Shown: positions 29,201 through 37,811, numbered from the stretch's first letter. The stretch is 64,000 bases of DNA from Vibrio sp. SNU_ST1 (GCF_030563405.1 NZ_CP130748.1:1178001-1242000), one strand, 5' to 3'. Notes: generated from the sequence alone by a model not told the origin. Numbers and translations: made by a program.

Positions 29201-30807
29201 CGATTGCCTGTTCATTATCAGGGATTATATGGGTGCCTATCGATGCTTCATCACCAGAAGAGCGTTTGGATTACCTACTGAGTAATTGCAATGCCAATTT
29301 AGTGGTAACTAACCAAACGTCACAGCGTAAAAATTCAGTGCTCTATCAAGCACTATTGCAACCTGTTGAGCAGACTTATCCATCACTCTCCAATACGGAC
29401 TTAGAGGTGCTTAGTCAAAGTGAGCATGGTGCTTATTATCTGTATACATCGGGAACAACAGGTAAACCTAAATGCGTTGTAGTGAACAGCAGAGCAACTT
29501 CCAATGTCATCGGGGAAACGTGTAAAGCTTGGCAAATAAAGTCTGAAGATGTGTTGATGTGCGTAACGCCGTTCCATCATGATCTCTCTGTGTTTGATAT
29601 CTATGCTTCGTTTACTTGCGGGGCAACCATTGTATTACCAGAGGCTGGTGAAGAAAAAGACGCGATTCGTTGGAATCAATTGGTTGAGAAGCACCGTATT
29701 ACTATTTGGCAGTCAGTTCCGGCATTGATGGAAATGTTGTTGTCTTGTATGCAGGGTGAAAAACTCAAATCTCTACGCTTAGTTTGCCAAGGGGGGGATT
29801 ACGTTAAACCTAAAACGATTGATGAACTTAGAGCGCTGGAGCAAGATATTCGCCTTGTCTCAATTGGTGGTCCTACCGAAACCACGATATGGAGTATCTG
29901 GCACTTTGTCACCGACGAAGACAAATCGGTTATTCCTTATGGCAGGCCTTTCCCTGCAAACCAGTACTTTATTATGGATGGATTGGGTAAACATGTTCCA
30001 CAAGGAGTAGCAGGTCGGATCATGACAGTAGGAGTAAACCTGGCGTCAGGGTATTTAGCTGATGGAGAGCTTACACAAACTGATTTTGTGACGATAATTG
30101 ATGATCTAGGTAGTGAGGTCAGAGCGTTTAGAACCGGTGATCTAGGCTATTATCGTGAAGATGGCACCATTATTTTTGCTGGTCGGGTTAATGGCTATGT
30201 GAAGGTTAGGGGCGTCCGTGTGTCGTTACCCGATATTGAGAAAGAGTTAAATCGCTGCCCACTGATTGAGCAAGTTTTGATTGTCGACTATACCGAACGT
30301 AATGGAGACGTAGCGTTAGGTGCGATCTATAAAGTGGCGGATGGCCAAGTCGCTAATGCTGCTGCTATTCGTGACTTTGCACAGCAATGCTTACCAAACT
30401 CCCATGTACCTTCTCAGTTACTTGAATTAGATAAACTGCCTCTCTCTCGAAATGGAAAGTTTGACCGGATTCAAGCGCGAGAAGAGTTGGTTCGTTCAAT
30501 GACTCAGACGGTGAGCTCTCCACAACTCGCTTCAGCTTCTGTTACTCAGAACAATGAGAAACCGAACAACGCTAAAACGACGTTAACGACATCAGAATTT
30601 GGGTCGATTATCGAAGCTTATGAGCAAGTGACGGGAAAACATTTAGAAGGTTTTAGCGAGGAGAGTGCGTTTCTGTCGCTTGGTTTAAAGCCATCTCACC
30701 TAAAAGGTGTAGCAGAGAAACTGAGTAAAACGTTTGAGCGTAAGGTGTTTACACGCAAGTTGATTAAATGTCGGAACGCAAAAGAGGTTGCCGACGAGAT
30801 TTTATAA
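26296..30807 (+). CDS. NRPS1: Cy-Cy-A-degenerate carrier, VibF N-terminal half-like
   Basis: A 1503-residue non-ribosomal peptide synthetase. Cy1 (~5-430) opens VQAAYYVGRQ and has DMIAVDAQS (DxxxxDxxS). Cy2 (~465-890) opens LQKSYLLGRS and has DALIVDGRT, so both DxxxxD pairs are intact. The adenylation domain (~905-1390) has LYTSGTTGKPK, GGPTETTIWS, YRTGD-like FRTGDLGYY and the catalytic Lys in NGKFDR. The C-terminal ~70 residues look like a carrier, but the site reads LGLKPSHL: Pro where the modified Ser should be. Cy domains make oxazoline/thiazoline rings. The layout equals VibF Cy1-Cy2-A, with the rest encoded by NRPS2. Confidence 0.88.
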   Translation: MSVEMKMRELTTVQAAYYVGRQTGQSMGGVAAHIYAEFDGENIDSEKLASAVRKLYINHPMLRMKVTSGGQQTIAPLSSIHQLIIDDIEHLSPSATRDFLIEKRTAITDQKLDLDNGQAAQIGITRHSKVQCRLHIDVDMIAVDAQSFRILVEELAKLYSDEHQGNETQEKNSFFEYLDKQAADNYLVAKRQSDKTWWQQRLPDIAGAPEFPYVNGDIDRQHGHSQRFTHQLTQEQRSSIEELAKKHHLTLTQLFLTLFSQAVGSSCNSPDFRLNVPTFHRGFYTNDAETTIGDFSNLLIYSASLKAQESTLNHCRRTANQLNQLLNHESYSGVTVMRDLSRYYGTVQASPIVFTSGMDVEGDDLFSEAVTKVFGKMNWVISQGAQVTLDAQIAPAYEGIFVNWDVRMDVFPKGFVDTLFNKFIAIVQSLADEPNSIHNSLESTLAQLGYACPSLPLVTSSPKPLTELQKSYLLGRSTHIPMGGTAMHEFREYRGKIESSLVESRLESLVKKYDALRMHIDENKLVQQVSSKVTLNFDSHDFQHLSIEQALERVGKIRQVSNHTMHDLSKSPWRVSVIQLPDSDIGYQTIVFTSFDALIVDGRTHSLILSELLKKNSGQLHELCANSTEINHFDSEHDIAKREADMSFWQSKLDPECAPPSLPWKQRLDHIKASRYQRESIVIDKTALTQLTMASAANSLFLNSALSALVLEGMSYWTTEQEMRVGFPVAIPQSDQPLGNGSTFVILEYRKNEGSLLERAQGMQNDMFEALDHLDFSGVDINRQLMTSRTSSLALPVVVTNGLTWDALSDDDELVFFDGITQTPQVALDIRLNFDERRNLVLSFDYAVDALDKRVVVSILESIERHIETVCETHDFDIPSHKVLNLEHYKLNCDVKEFECSKFLSKIARNLAEKASDDIAVICGERHISYKAFGEDVHKVMQHIAHLGLKQGDVLAICLPKSPEHLVMTIACSLSGIIWVPIDASSPEERLDYLLSNCNANLVVTNQTSQRKNSVLYQALLQPVEQTYPSLSNTDLEVLSQSEHGAYYLYTSGTTGKPKCVVVNSRATSNVIGETCKAWQIKSEDVLMCVTPFHHDLSVFDIYASFTCGATIVLPEAGEEKDAIRWNQLVEKHRITIWQSVPALMEMLLSCMQGEKLKSLRLVCQGGDYVKPKTIDELRALEQDIRLVSIGGPTETTIWSIWHFVTDEDKSVIPYGRPFPANQYFIMDGLGKHVPQGVAGRIMTVGVNLASGYLADGELTQTDFVTIIDDLGSEVRAFRTGDLGYYREDGTIIFAGRVNGYVKVRGVRVSLPDIEKELNRCPLIEQVLIVDYTERNGDVALGAIYKVADGQVANAAAIRDFAQQCLPNSHVPSQLLELDKLPLSRNGKFDRIQAREELVRSMTQTVSSPQLASASVTQNNEKPNNAKTTLTTSEFGSIIEAYEQVTGKHLEGFSEESAFLSLGLKPSHLKGVAEKLSKTFERKVFTRKLIKCRNAKEVADEIL

Positions 30808-30832
30808 TCACTTTAATAAACCTTCCAGAGAA

Positions 30833-30862
30833 AGCCGAGCGAATAAAGTTCGGCTATTTTAT
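30833..30862 (+). terminator. Possible terminator after NRPS1
   Basis: AGCCGA (30833-30838) pairs with TCGGCT (30850-30855), followed by a T-rich stretch. The stem is short. Confidence 0.5.
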
Positions 30863-31080
30863 TTAATTGGAGGGTGTGTTGTCGTGTTAGCCCGGTAAGT
30901 TAATTTTTGTTGGTCACGAAATGCAAAGGTTACTACATGTCGATTTAACGGTGCGATGTACGTTAGTTGGGTTATTTAAGTTATTTACTTATAAATTGCT
31001 TAAAACGAAATTATGCTAATGTATCCGCTAGCGAAAACCGGATTTATCTTGATTGTTCTATATGAATATAGTTAGCATAT

Positions 31081-31176
31081 GCTTAATGGCTTAATGGCTT
31101 AATGGCTTAATGGCTTAATGGCTTAATGGCTTAATGGCTTAATGGCTTAATGGCTTAATGGCTTAATGGCTTAATT
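31081..31176 (+). repeat. Octamer tandem repeat (GCTTAATG, 12 units)
   Basis: Eleven perfect GCTTAATG units (31081-31168) plus a twelfth ending in T. It lies in the 452-base gap between NRPS1 and the binding-protein gene, 84 bases before the latter's start. No spacers and no coding frame. Perfect short repeats of this kind are prone to slippage. Confidence 0.95.
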
Positions 31177-31258
31177 CAGAAAAGTTATTCAGACTCAAAT
31201 TCCCAGTAGCAAGACCATTTAATTCACTAAACGCAGACTAAATAAAGTGTAAATAGTA

Positions 31259-31277
31259 AATGAGAATCAATATAATT
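31259..31277. promoter_or_regulatory. Candidate Fur box over the binding-protein start codon
   Basis: AATGAGAATCAATATAATT matches 14 of 16 defined consensus positions, but its bases 2-4 are the ATG of the gene. It could be a real operator or a chance match in AT-rich codons. Confidence 0.35.
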
Positions 31278-32225
31278 TTTAAAATCATTGTTGTTTTTTT
31301 GATTTCAGCTTCGGCTTCTGTTTTTGCAGAAACCGAAATGACATCTCAAAATACTTATCCCAAGACTTTCGTTAATGCGGATGGCTCACAGACAGTGATC
31401 CCATCTAAACCGACTCGAATCCTTTCTACCTCGGTGACGATTAGTGGGACGCTACTGGCGATTGATGCTCCTTTAGCCGCAACTGCACTCACTTATGAAG
31501 GGAAGTTTTTTAGTCAATGGGCAGATATTGCTGAACAGAGAAGCGTGGAAAAGGCATGGCCTGCCGGCAGCGTTGATTTAGAGTCTGCCTATATCTATGA
31601 ACCTGATTTGATTGTTGTAGCATGGCGCGGTGGTGATTCGGCGAGAGATCAAATAGCTGAATTTAAGCAAATAGCACCAACCATTATTTTGGATTACACC
31701 GCACAATCATGGCAAGACTTGGCTTTGAGGCTTGGACAGGCTACAGGGTTAGAAGAACAAGCCCAACAAAAAATTAGTCAGTTTGAGTCGTTCGTTAACC
31801 AGAGTAAAAATAAACTACAGATACCCGAAGGCGAAACAAATATTGTGGCGTATTTTGGACCTGGAGCTACCAATGCTATCGCTTTAGAGGACGGCGTTCA
31901 TGCGGACTTGCTCACTGATCTTGGTTTTAAAATGGAAGTGCAAAATCGTCAATGGCATGACAACACCGTGCCTTTATCAGACTTTATGCGCGTCCACTTT
32001 GAACTGCTGACTCAACTTAAAGCCGATACGACATTTTTGCTAGAAGCGAGTGACGACAGCGCTAATCGATTCATGCATGACCCAATCTTGATCAACCTTC
32101 CATCCGTCCAGAATAAACAAGTCTTTGGCCTAGGTGAGAATTCATTTCGTATCGATATGTATAGTGCCACTGAAATCGTTAACGACATTGTTCAGCTTTT
32201 TGAACGAGATACAAATGCAGGTTAA
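31260..32225 (+). CDS. Ferric-siderophore periplasmic binding protein
   Basis: Class III (FecB/FepB/BtuF-type) binding protein, 321 residues, with a signal peptide ending ~24 (SVFAE). It captures ferric siderophore in the periplasm for the ABC transporter encoded next to it. Typical parts are PTRILSTSVTISGTLLAI, YEPDLIVVAWRGG, the long linking helix, and a C-terminal HDPILINLPSVQNKQVFGLG. No clear ribosome site precedes the ATG. Two permease genes follow in the same operon. Confidence 0.9.
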   Translation: MRINIIFKIIVVFLISASASVFAETEMTSQNTYPKTFVNADGSQTVIPSKPTRILSTSVTISGTLLAIDAPLAATALTYEGKFFSQWADIAEQRSVEKAWPAGSVDLESAYIYEPDLIVVAWRGGDSARDQIAEFKQIAPTIILDYTAQSWQDLALRLGQATGLEEQAQQKISQFESFVNQSKNKLQIPEGETNIVAYFGPGATNAIALEDGVHADLLTDLGFKMEVQNRQWHDNTVPLSDFMRVHFELLTQLKADTTFLLEASDDSANRFMHDPILINLPSVQNKQVFGLGENSFRIDMYSATEIVNDIVQLFERDTNAG

Positions 32226-32264
32226 TGGCTAATGTCAATGGAAAATGGGTAAAGGATGTCCGTG

Positions 32265-33305
32265 ATGACAAGTATTACTGGTCCTGCAGAAGCATTTGAA
32301 CAGATAAGAAATGGACAACGACGACGATGGTTGATGGCGGGATTCGTGTTGTTATTTTTTACCTCGTGTTTTAGCCTTTTTATCGGCACGCATTACATAT
32401 CGCCGGTAGTGACTTTGGATGCGATTTTTTCTTTTGATCCAACCAACAGTGATCATCTATTGGTTGTCCATCTTCGAATTCCGCGCACCTTGTTAGCTTT
32501 AGTTGTTGGCGGTGCGCTTGGTGTTGCAGGCGTTATCATGCAAGGCTTAACTCGTAACCCATTAGCAGACCCTGGGATACTCGGTGTCAATGCGGGGGCG
32601 ACAGTTGCCATAGTCTCAGCGATAGCCTTTCTGGGCATCCATGATATGGCCTATGTGATGTGGTTTGGTTTACTTGGGGCGACTGTTTCCGGAGCGGGTG
32701 TGTTTGCCCTTGCTGGGGTAAATAAAGGGGTTAACCCTGTAAGAGTTGTATTGGCGGGAACAGCTTTGTCAGTTGTGTTGCTTGCACTGACTCATATGAT
32801 CACAATAAACAGCAATGAAATGGTGTTTGAACAATATAGACATTGGGCTGTGGGGTCATTTCAAGGGCGAGGTTACGATGTCTTGATCCCGGCTGCCATG
32901 TTAATAGCCATTGGATTAGTAATCGCATTTTCATTAAGTAAAGCCTTGGATACTGTCTCGTTAGGGGACGATATTGGTCACGCCTTAGGTGTTAACCCGA
33001 TCAAAATATGGTGTTTTGCTTCTATTGCTATTGTGGTTTTAGCGGGGACCTCTACTGCGGCGGCTGGTCCTATCAGCTTTGTTGGTCTTACTGCCCCTCA
33101 TATTGCAAGGATGGCGGCGGGGTCGGATCATAAATGGTTGATGCCTTTTTCTTTACTGATTGCATCCATTCTGGCGGTTGTCGCCGATGTGCTAGGCCGG
33201 ATCGTCGGGTATCCCAATGAGATCAGTGTAGGCATTATGATTGCTCTAATCGGCGGGCCATTCTTTGTATTCTTAGTGAAACGTTGGAAGATATCTCCCC
33301 TATGA
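32265..33305 (+). CDS. FecCD-family siderophore ABC permease 1
   Basis: Polytopic permease of the BtuC/FecD type. LRIPRTLLALVVGGALGVAGVIMQGLTRNPLADPGILGVNAGA is the family signature, and GPISFVGLTAPHIARM is the ATPase-coupling region. I favour ATG 32265 (AAAGG nine bases upstream), giving 346 residues; ATG 32256 also lies in frame but abuts the ribosome site. Its stop overlaps the start of the second permease (ATGA). Confidence 0.92.
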   Translation: MTSITGPAEAFEQIRNGQRRRWLMAGFVLLFFTSCFSLFIGTHYISPVVTLDAIFSFDPTNSDHLLVVHLRIPRTLLALVVGGALGVAGVIMQGLTRNPLADPGILGVNAGATVAIVSAIAFLGIHDMAYVMWFGLLGATVSGAGVFALAGVNKGVNPVRVVLAGTALSVVLLALTHMITINSNEMVFEQYRHWAVGSFQGRGYDVLIPAAMLIAIGLVIAFSLSKALDTVSLGDDIGHALGVNPIKIWCFASIAIVVLAGTSTAAAGPISFVGLTAPHIARMAAGSDHKWLMPFSLLIASILAVVADVLGRIVGYPNEISVGIMIALIGGPFFVFLVKRWKISPL

Positions 33306-34363
33306 TGATTGAGCCTTACACTCTTCAAAATTCTGGCTCGGGAAGTGTTGTACGCTTCGGTCAGTTTTCTTTCTGTTATCAACCGTCTCATATACTTGTC
33401 GCTTTGATTTTGTTGATATCAGTTTGCGCTATTGCAACTTATTCCATGACATTGGGTAAGTTTAATATCTCGTTGCCTCAAGTGGCCGATATCATTCTTG
33501 GGGTTGGAGAGGGGGGCGTAAAAGATCGAATAATTCTTAACATAAGACTACCTAAGGTTCTTACTGCGGTCTTTGTTGGGGCTGCGTTAGGCATTTCTGG
33601 TGCGGTATTTCAATCGGTATCAAGAAATGCTCTTGGTTCTCCAGATGTCATTGGCTTCACTACGGGGGCTGCGACCGGTGCAATTGCTCAAATAGTTTTG
33701 TTTGAGCAAGGGGCAATAGAAGTTGCAATCGCGGCGATAGTCGGCGGAGTAATCACGGCCGTTATCGTTTACTTACTCGCGGTAAAAGCAGGAGTGGTTG
33801 GAGGATATCGCTTAATACTCACTGGTATTGGGATCGGGTCCATTTTGAGTGCGCTGAACAGCCTGATGTTAGTTAAGGGTAATTTGGACAATGCCATTTT
33901 GGCTAATCTATGGCTTGCAGGATCACTGCATGCTAGGACATGGACACATGTTTATCCTGTACTTATAGGGGTATTTCTCCTCCTCCCTTTTATGATGATG
34001 CTAAAGCGTGCGCTTGCCATGATAGAGATGGGGGATGACATCGCAACTCAGCTGGGTATCCGAGTAGAGCGAGTCCGTCTTTCTATGATTTTCTTTGCTG
34101 TGGTCTTAGCCGCATTCGCGACAGGAGCTGCTGGGCCTATTGCCTTTATTGCCCTTGCTGCTCCTCAATTAGTTGGTCGATTGAGAAAGTCGCGAGCATT
34201 ATCCTTGTTCTCCTCAGCTCTTATGGGCGCTTTGTTGGTCTTAACTGCGGACGTTTTAATTCAATGGTTGCCTTTTCAAGCAAGCGTGCCGATAGGCAGG
34301 ATGACGGGTATTGTTGGTGGCATATATTTAATTTGGCTATTGACCCGATCTCGCCAGTTTTAA
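33302..34363 (+). CDS. FecCD-family siderophore ABC permease 2
   Basis: Second permease of the heterodimer, 353 residues from ATG 33302, which overlaps the previous stop by four bases and implies coupled translation. Family motifs are NIRLPKVLTAVFVGAALGISGAVFQSVSRNALGSPDVIGFTTGA and GPIAFIALAAPQLVGRL. With the binding protein and the ATPase (37950) it forms one importer; the ATPase gene is separated by NRPS2. Confidence 0.92.
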   Translation: MMIEPYTLQNSGSGSVVRFGQFSFCYQPSHILVALILLISVCAIATYSMTLGKFNISLPQVADIILGVGEGGVKDRIILNIRLPKVLTAVFVGAALGISGAVFQSVSRNALGSPDVIGFTTGAATGAIAQIVLFEQGAIEVAIAAIVGGVITAVIVYLLAVKAGVVGGYRLILTGIGIGSILSALNSLMLVKGNLDNAILANLWLAGSLHARTWTHVYPVLIGVFLLLPFMMMLKRALAMIEMGDDIATQLGIRVERVRLSMIFFAVVLAAFATGAAGPIAFIALAAPQLVGRLRKSRALSLFSSALMGALLVLTADVLIQWLPFQASVPIGRMTGIVGGIYLIWLLTRSRQF

Positions 34364-34392
34364 GCATCGGTACACATATATCAATCAACGCA

Positions 34393-34411
34393 AATGAGAA
34401 TGCTTTACATT
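34393..34411. promoter_or_regulatory. Candidate Fur box, NRPS2 promoter
   Basis: AATGAGAATGCTTTACATT, 14 of 16 consensus positions, identical to the box at 13921-13939 in front of the TonB receptor. Confidence 0.65.
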
Positions 34412-34550
34412 AAGCTTTATTGGGAATAAAGTAAGCCACTGATTTTAATAAGCGTAGAGCTTAGAGCCTCCCCCAGAATACTTGTACTTTAAAGGCAGCT
34501 TTAGCTTCAAAAAGGACAGTTCTGAATTCTTTCAGACAGGAGAAAGGAAC

Positions 34551-37500
34551 ATGATATTTAACTCGCATCACTCGAAGGAAAAGAGTGGATTTGGCAACGC
34601 AGTGACAGATTTTGAAGAACGAGTTTGGATGCACCATCAGCAGCATGAAGATTCTGCTCAATACTCAGCTGCTTACCGTCTAGCAGGGGAAGTCAACATT
34701 GGTCGCTTGGTTTCTTCGTTGAGTAAACTTTCTCAATTCGTCCCATCCCTTAATGTTTGTTATCAATTTGATGAGGATGCAGGTTTAGTTAAATTTCACG
34801 GTAATGAATTTTCTCAGACGATTAATATTGAAGCTGTTGATTCAGTTCAAGATGCTATTTCCCACCTGCAAGCTAATCAATCAACCCCTATAGCGCTGGA
34901 ATCTCAGTCAGGAATCCAATTTACGGTTTACATTTGCGCAGAGCAAGATGTGGTGTTAGGTGTAGTTTCTCACCAAATTTTGAGTGGTGAAGTGTGCTGG
35001 AAAGAAATATTCGAAGTTGTGAGTGCTTTATATAATCATGGCCTTTGCACCATAGAGCAGAGAAAGCAGCCCACAAAGATAGGAGGTTTCACGCCAATTC
35101 AAAAGCTTGAAGCTCTTTCGACATCTTGTTTGCCATGGATTAAGCGTTCTACACAGGATATTGACTTAGTACAAACCGGTGTCAGTGAAAATGTTTGTTC
35201 GTATTTACAAGCATCAGTACCACGTAAGTTTACGACTTCTATTCAAAGAGAGACCTTCGAGAATCGCCTTGGTAGGACGATGAACGAAGTAGAAATCCTC
35301 GCAGCTACTGCGGTGCTGTTCGCTCGTTACATCACCGAGTCTAATGATCTCGATAGTCTTGATGTGTTCATGCCGGTTGATATCAGTCAGAAAAATCGAG
35401 AAATTAGTGGCGCGATGATTGAGACTGGTTTGACTTATCTCTGTTTAGGGCAGCCAATTTCAGACTTAGGCCAAGCTGTTGGCGACCTTACTATGAGGCT
35501 AACCGCTGCTCAGTCTCAGACCATCGAGTCAACAGAGTTTTCTCAATCAGCAGCTTTAGTGACTTGGCTTGTAGATCCGGCTGACTATTTGTCACTTGAT
35601 GATGTTGAGGCTGTGAAATTACCGACTGCACCGCTTCATCCGAAGTTTGAAATCTCTCTTGCGGTTGGCATTAACCGACAAGGTGCCCTGTCATTTGAGT
35701 TAGTTACGGGGGCAACGGTTTCTCCTCACTTAGGAGCGTTTCTATTTGAGCAATTTATTGCGTACATTGATGGTCAAAAAGTCACTAAACCTGCATTGGC
35801 AAAGCAGGATGTAAAAGCAGCACCTTTGGTGAATGAAAATGCCGAGCCAGTTTCAATTTTTGAAAAGACAATACTCGCTGAATTTAGAGATGCACTTTCT
35901 ATAGAAAGCATGAACAAAGACGATGACTTCTTTGATTTTGGTGGTCATTCGCTTATTGGTACTCGAGTCATTGGTCGCTTGTTGAAGGACCATGGGATTG
36001 AAGTGAGCATTGAAGACTTATTCACCTACCGAACTGCGACTGAACTGGCTAAGCACGCTAAGCCAATAAATCCCACGGTTATGCCGGCATCAGTTGAAGC
36101 ATCAAGTCCCGTTTCTGAGATAAATTCTACTGCCGAACTCATTTTGGCTGAGTTTAAAGAGGCTTTAGCTTCGGATACGATGACCGCAACGGACGATTTC
36201 TTTGACTTCGGAGGGCACTCATTGATTGCAACTCGAGTTATTGGTCGATTACTGACTCACCATGGTATTGAAATCAGCATTAATGATCTTTTTGGCAACC
36301 CGACGGCTCAATCGCTTGCCGAACAAGCTGTGCCGAAAAGTACCGAGTTTCTTGAGTCTTCGGCATCTCTTTCCGATGTTGGTTCTTCGCTTGCTCCATT
36401 GTCACTCGCTCAGAATTCTCTGTGGAAGGCGATTCCCAAATACGCCAAATTTGGACTCAATACGATTTTTAACTTGCCGTTTGTTTTACGCTTTTTCGAT
36501 GAATTGGATGAAGTGGCTTTTGGGGAAGCTTGCCGCGATATTCTAGTTCGTCATGCCACTCTAAGAAGCCATTTTTATGAACATGATGGTAATCCATGCC
36601 AACAAGTGGTTGATGTCAGTGACATCGGCAATTACAAATGGTTTTGGACTTCAGATGAATGTGAAATCGAAGATAGGGATGAGTTTCTTAAACAAGAGGC
36701 AATCCATCCCTTTGATTTAGAGAATGAGTTCCCTCTTCGAGTAAGATTCATCCGTTGCAAGGATACGGGGCAGCAGTTCTTGTCCTTCTTGTTCCACCAT
36801 ATTGTTCAAGATGAATGGTCAGTGAATTTGATGATGGATGAGCTTAATTTAGCTTATAAACTGCGCGTTCAAGGTCAATCACCGGAATGGAGACATGAAG
36901 CTCTTCCAATGCACGAGTATGCTCGTATGCAGAGAGGTTCTGGAACACATCAGAAGCACCTCGATTATTGGTTGGATAATCTAAAAGATGTGCCTTGGTC
37001 TACTCCTATATTCCCTAAGAATCACCCTTTATCAGAGAAAGCGGATCCTCAAGGGCCTAAAGGTGGTTGGGTTATCGTTGAAATTGAAGATAACGTAAGG
37101 GATGGGTTATATGCACTTGCCAAGCAGCAAAGCGCATCTTTATTCAATGTCGTCTATGCGTCTATTGCTGCGGCACTAAATGCTGTTGGTGCACCCAATA
37201 AGCTCATAGTAGGAACCTCGGCTTCGGGCCGACAAGACGTTGAGTATTACGACACGATAGGTTACTTCACCACCGTAGTGGCGCATTTAGTGAATTTTGA
37301 ACGCGTCCGTACGGTGGCTGAACTGGTAGCCCAAGTGAAACATACGATTAATGATTCTATGCCATATGGAGATATTCCTATCGACCTTATTGAAGAAGGT
37401 TTGGTTGGGGGGGATCCCGATGTGGACGGGCACATGTTTGAAGTCTTCATTCAACTTCATGCTAAAAGTAAATTTAGTGGTGCTTTCGAATTGTCTAATG

Positions 37501-37766
37501 GTGACAAAATCAACTTCCAGCAGGTTGATTCAGATCGAAGCGAATCTGGTTTAGGACTTCAGTTCGAAGTGTTAGAAGAAACCGTCAATGATGAGCAGGT
37601 GCTACGTGTAATGATGAGCTACCTTACTGAAAACTACAGTCAAGCTCAGGTTGATCTTCTGTGTGACACACTAAGAGCTCTGTTTGCAGAATTTGCTTTG
37701 AGCTCAAAGGGTGATCAGTTGCTCGAAGCAATCAAAGACCGCGTGGTTGACCCCGCAATGTTATAA
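34551..37766 (+). CDS. NRPS2: degenerate C - T - T - C, VibF C-terminal half-like
   Basis: NRPS of 1071 residues from ATG 34551 (AGGAGAAAGG just upstream; a start 69 bases earlier lacks one). Residues ~15-430 are condensation-like, but HHxxxDG is reduced to SHQILSG, so it is probably inactive. Two carrier domains follow (~440-520 and ~528-605), both with intact DFFDFGGHSL and very alike. The last domain (~620-1060) is condensation with HHIVQDEW. There is no thioesterase, as expected when the final C domain releases product onto a free amine. The order equals VibF C1-PCP-C2 with the carrier doubled. Confidence 0.88.
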   Translation: MIFNSHHSKEKSGFGNAVTDFEERVWMHHQQHEDSAQYSAAYRLAGEVNIGRLVSSLSKLSQFVPSLNVCYQFDEDAGLVKFHGNEFSQTINIEAVDSVQDAISHLQANQSTPIALESQSGIQFTVYICAEQDVVLGVVSHQILSGEVCWKEIFEVVSALYNHGLCTIEQRKQPTKIGGFTPIQKLEALSTSCLPWIKRSTQDIDLVQTGVSENVCSYLQASVPRKFTTSIQRETFENRLGRTMNEVEILAATAVLFARYITESNDLDSLDVFMPVDISQKNREISGAMIETGLTYLCLGQPISDLGQAVGDLTMRLTAAQSQTIESTEFSQSAALVTWLVDPADYLSLDDVEAVKLPTAPLHPKFEISLAVGINRQGALSFELVTGATVSPHLGAFLFEQFIAYIDGQKVTKPALAKQDVKAAPLVNENAEPVSIFEKTILAEFRDALSIESMNKDDDFFDFGGHSLIGTRVIGRLLKDHGIEVSIEDLFTYRTATELAKHAKPINPTVMPASVEASSPVSEINSTAELILAEFKEALASDTMTATDDFFDFGGHSLIATRVIGRLLTHHGIEISINDLFGNPTAQSLAEQAVPKSTEFLESSASLSDVGSSLAPLSLAQNSLWKAIPKYAKFGLNTIFNLPFVLRFFDELDEVAFGEACRDILVRHATLRSHFYEHDGNPCQQVVDVSDIGNYKWFWTSDECEIEDRDEFLKQEAIHPFDLENEFPLRVRFIRCKDTGQQFLSFLFHHIVQDEWSVNLMMDELNLAYKLRVQGQSPEWRHEALPMHEYARMQRGSGTHQKHLDYWLDNLKDVPWSTPIFPKNHPLSEKADPQGPKGGWVIVEIEDNVRDGLYALAKQQSASLFNVVYASIAAALNAVGAPNKLIVGTSASGRQDVEYYDTIGYFTTVVAHLVNFERVRTVAELVAQVKHTINDSMPYGDIPIDLIEEGLVGGDPDVDGHMFEVFIQLHAKSKFSGAFELSNGDKINFQQVDSDRSESGLGLQFEVLEETVNDEQVLRVMMSYLTENYSQAQVDLLCDTLRALFAEFALSSKGDQLLEAIKDRVVDPAML

Positions 37767-37811
37767 AACCGTAGGTAGATTACTCGTCCAAGAAACCATG
37801 CGTAACCTTGA

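Noticed and set aside
31081..31176. CRISPR array
   Set aside because: The unit is 8 bp with no spacers and there are no cas genes; it is a simple tandem repeat.
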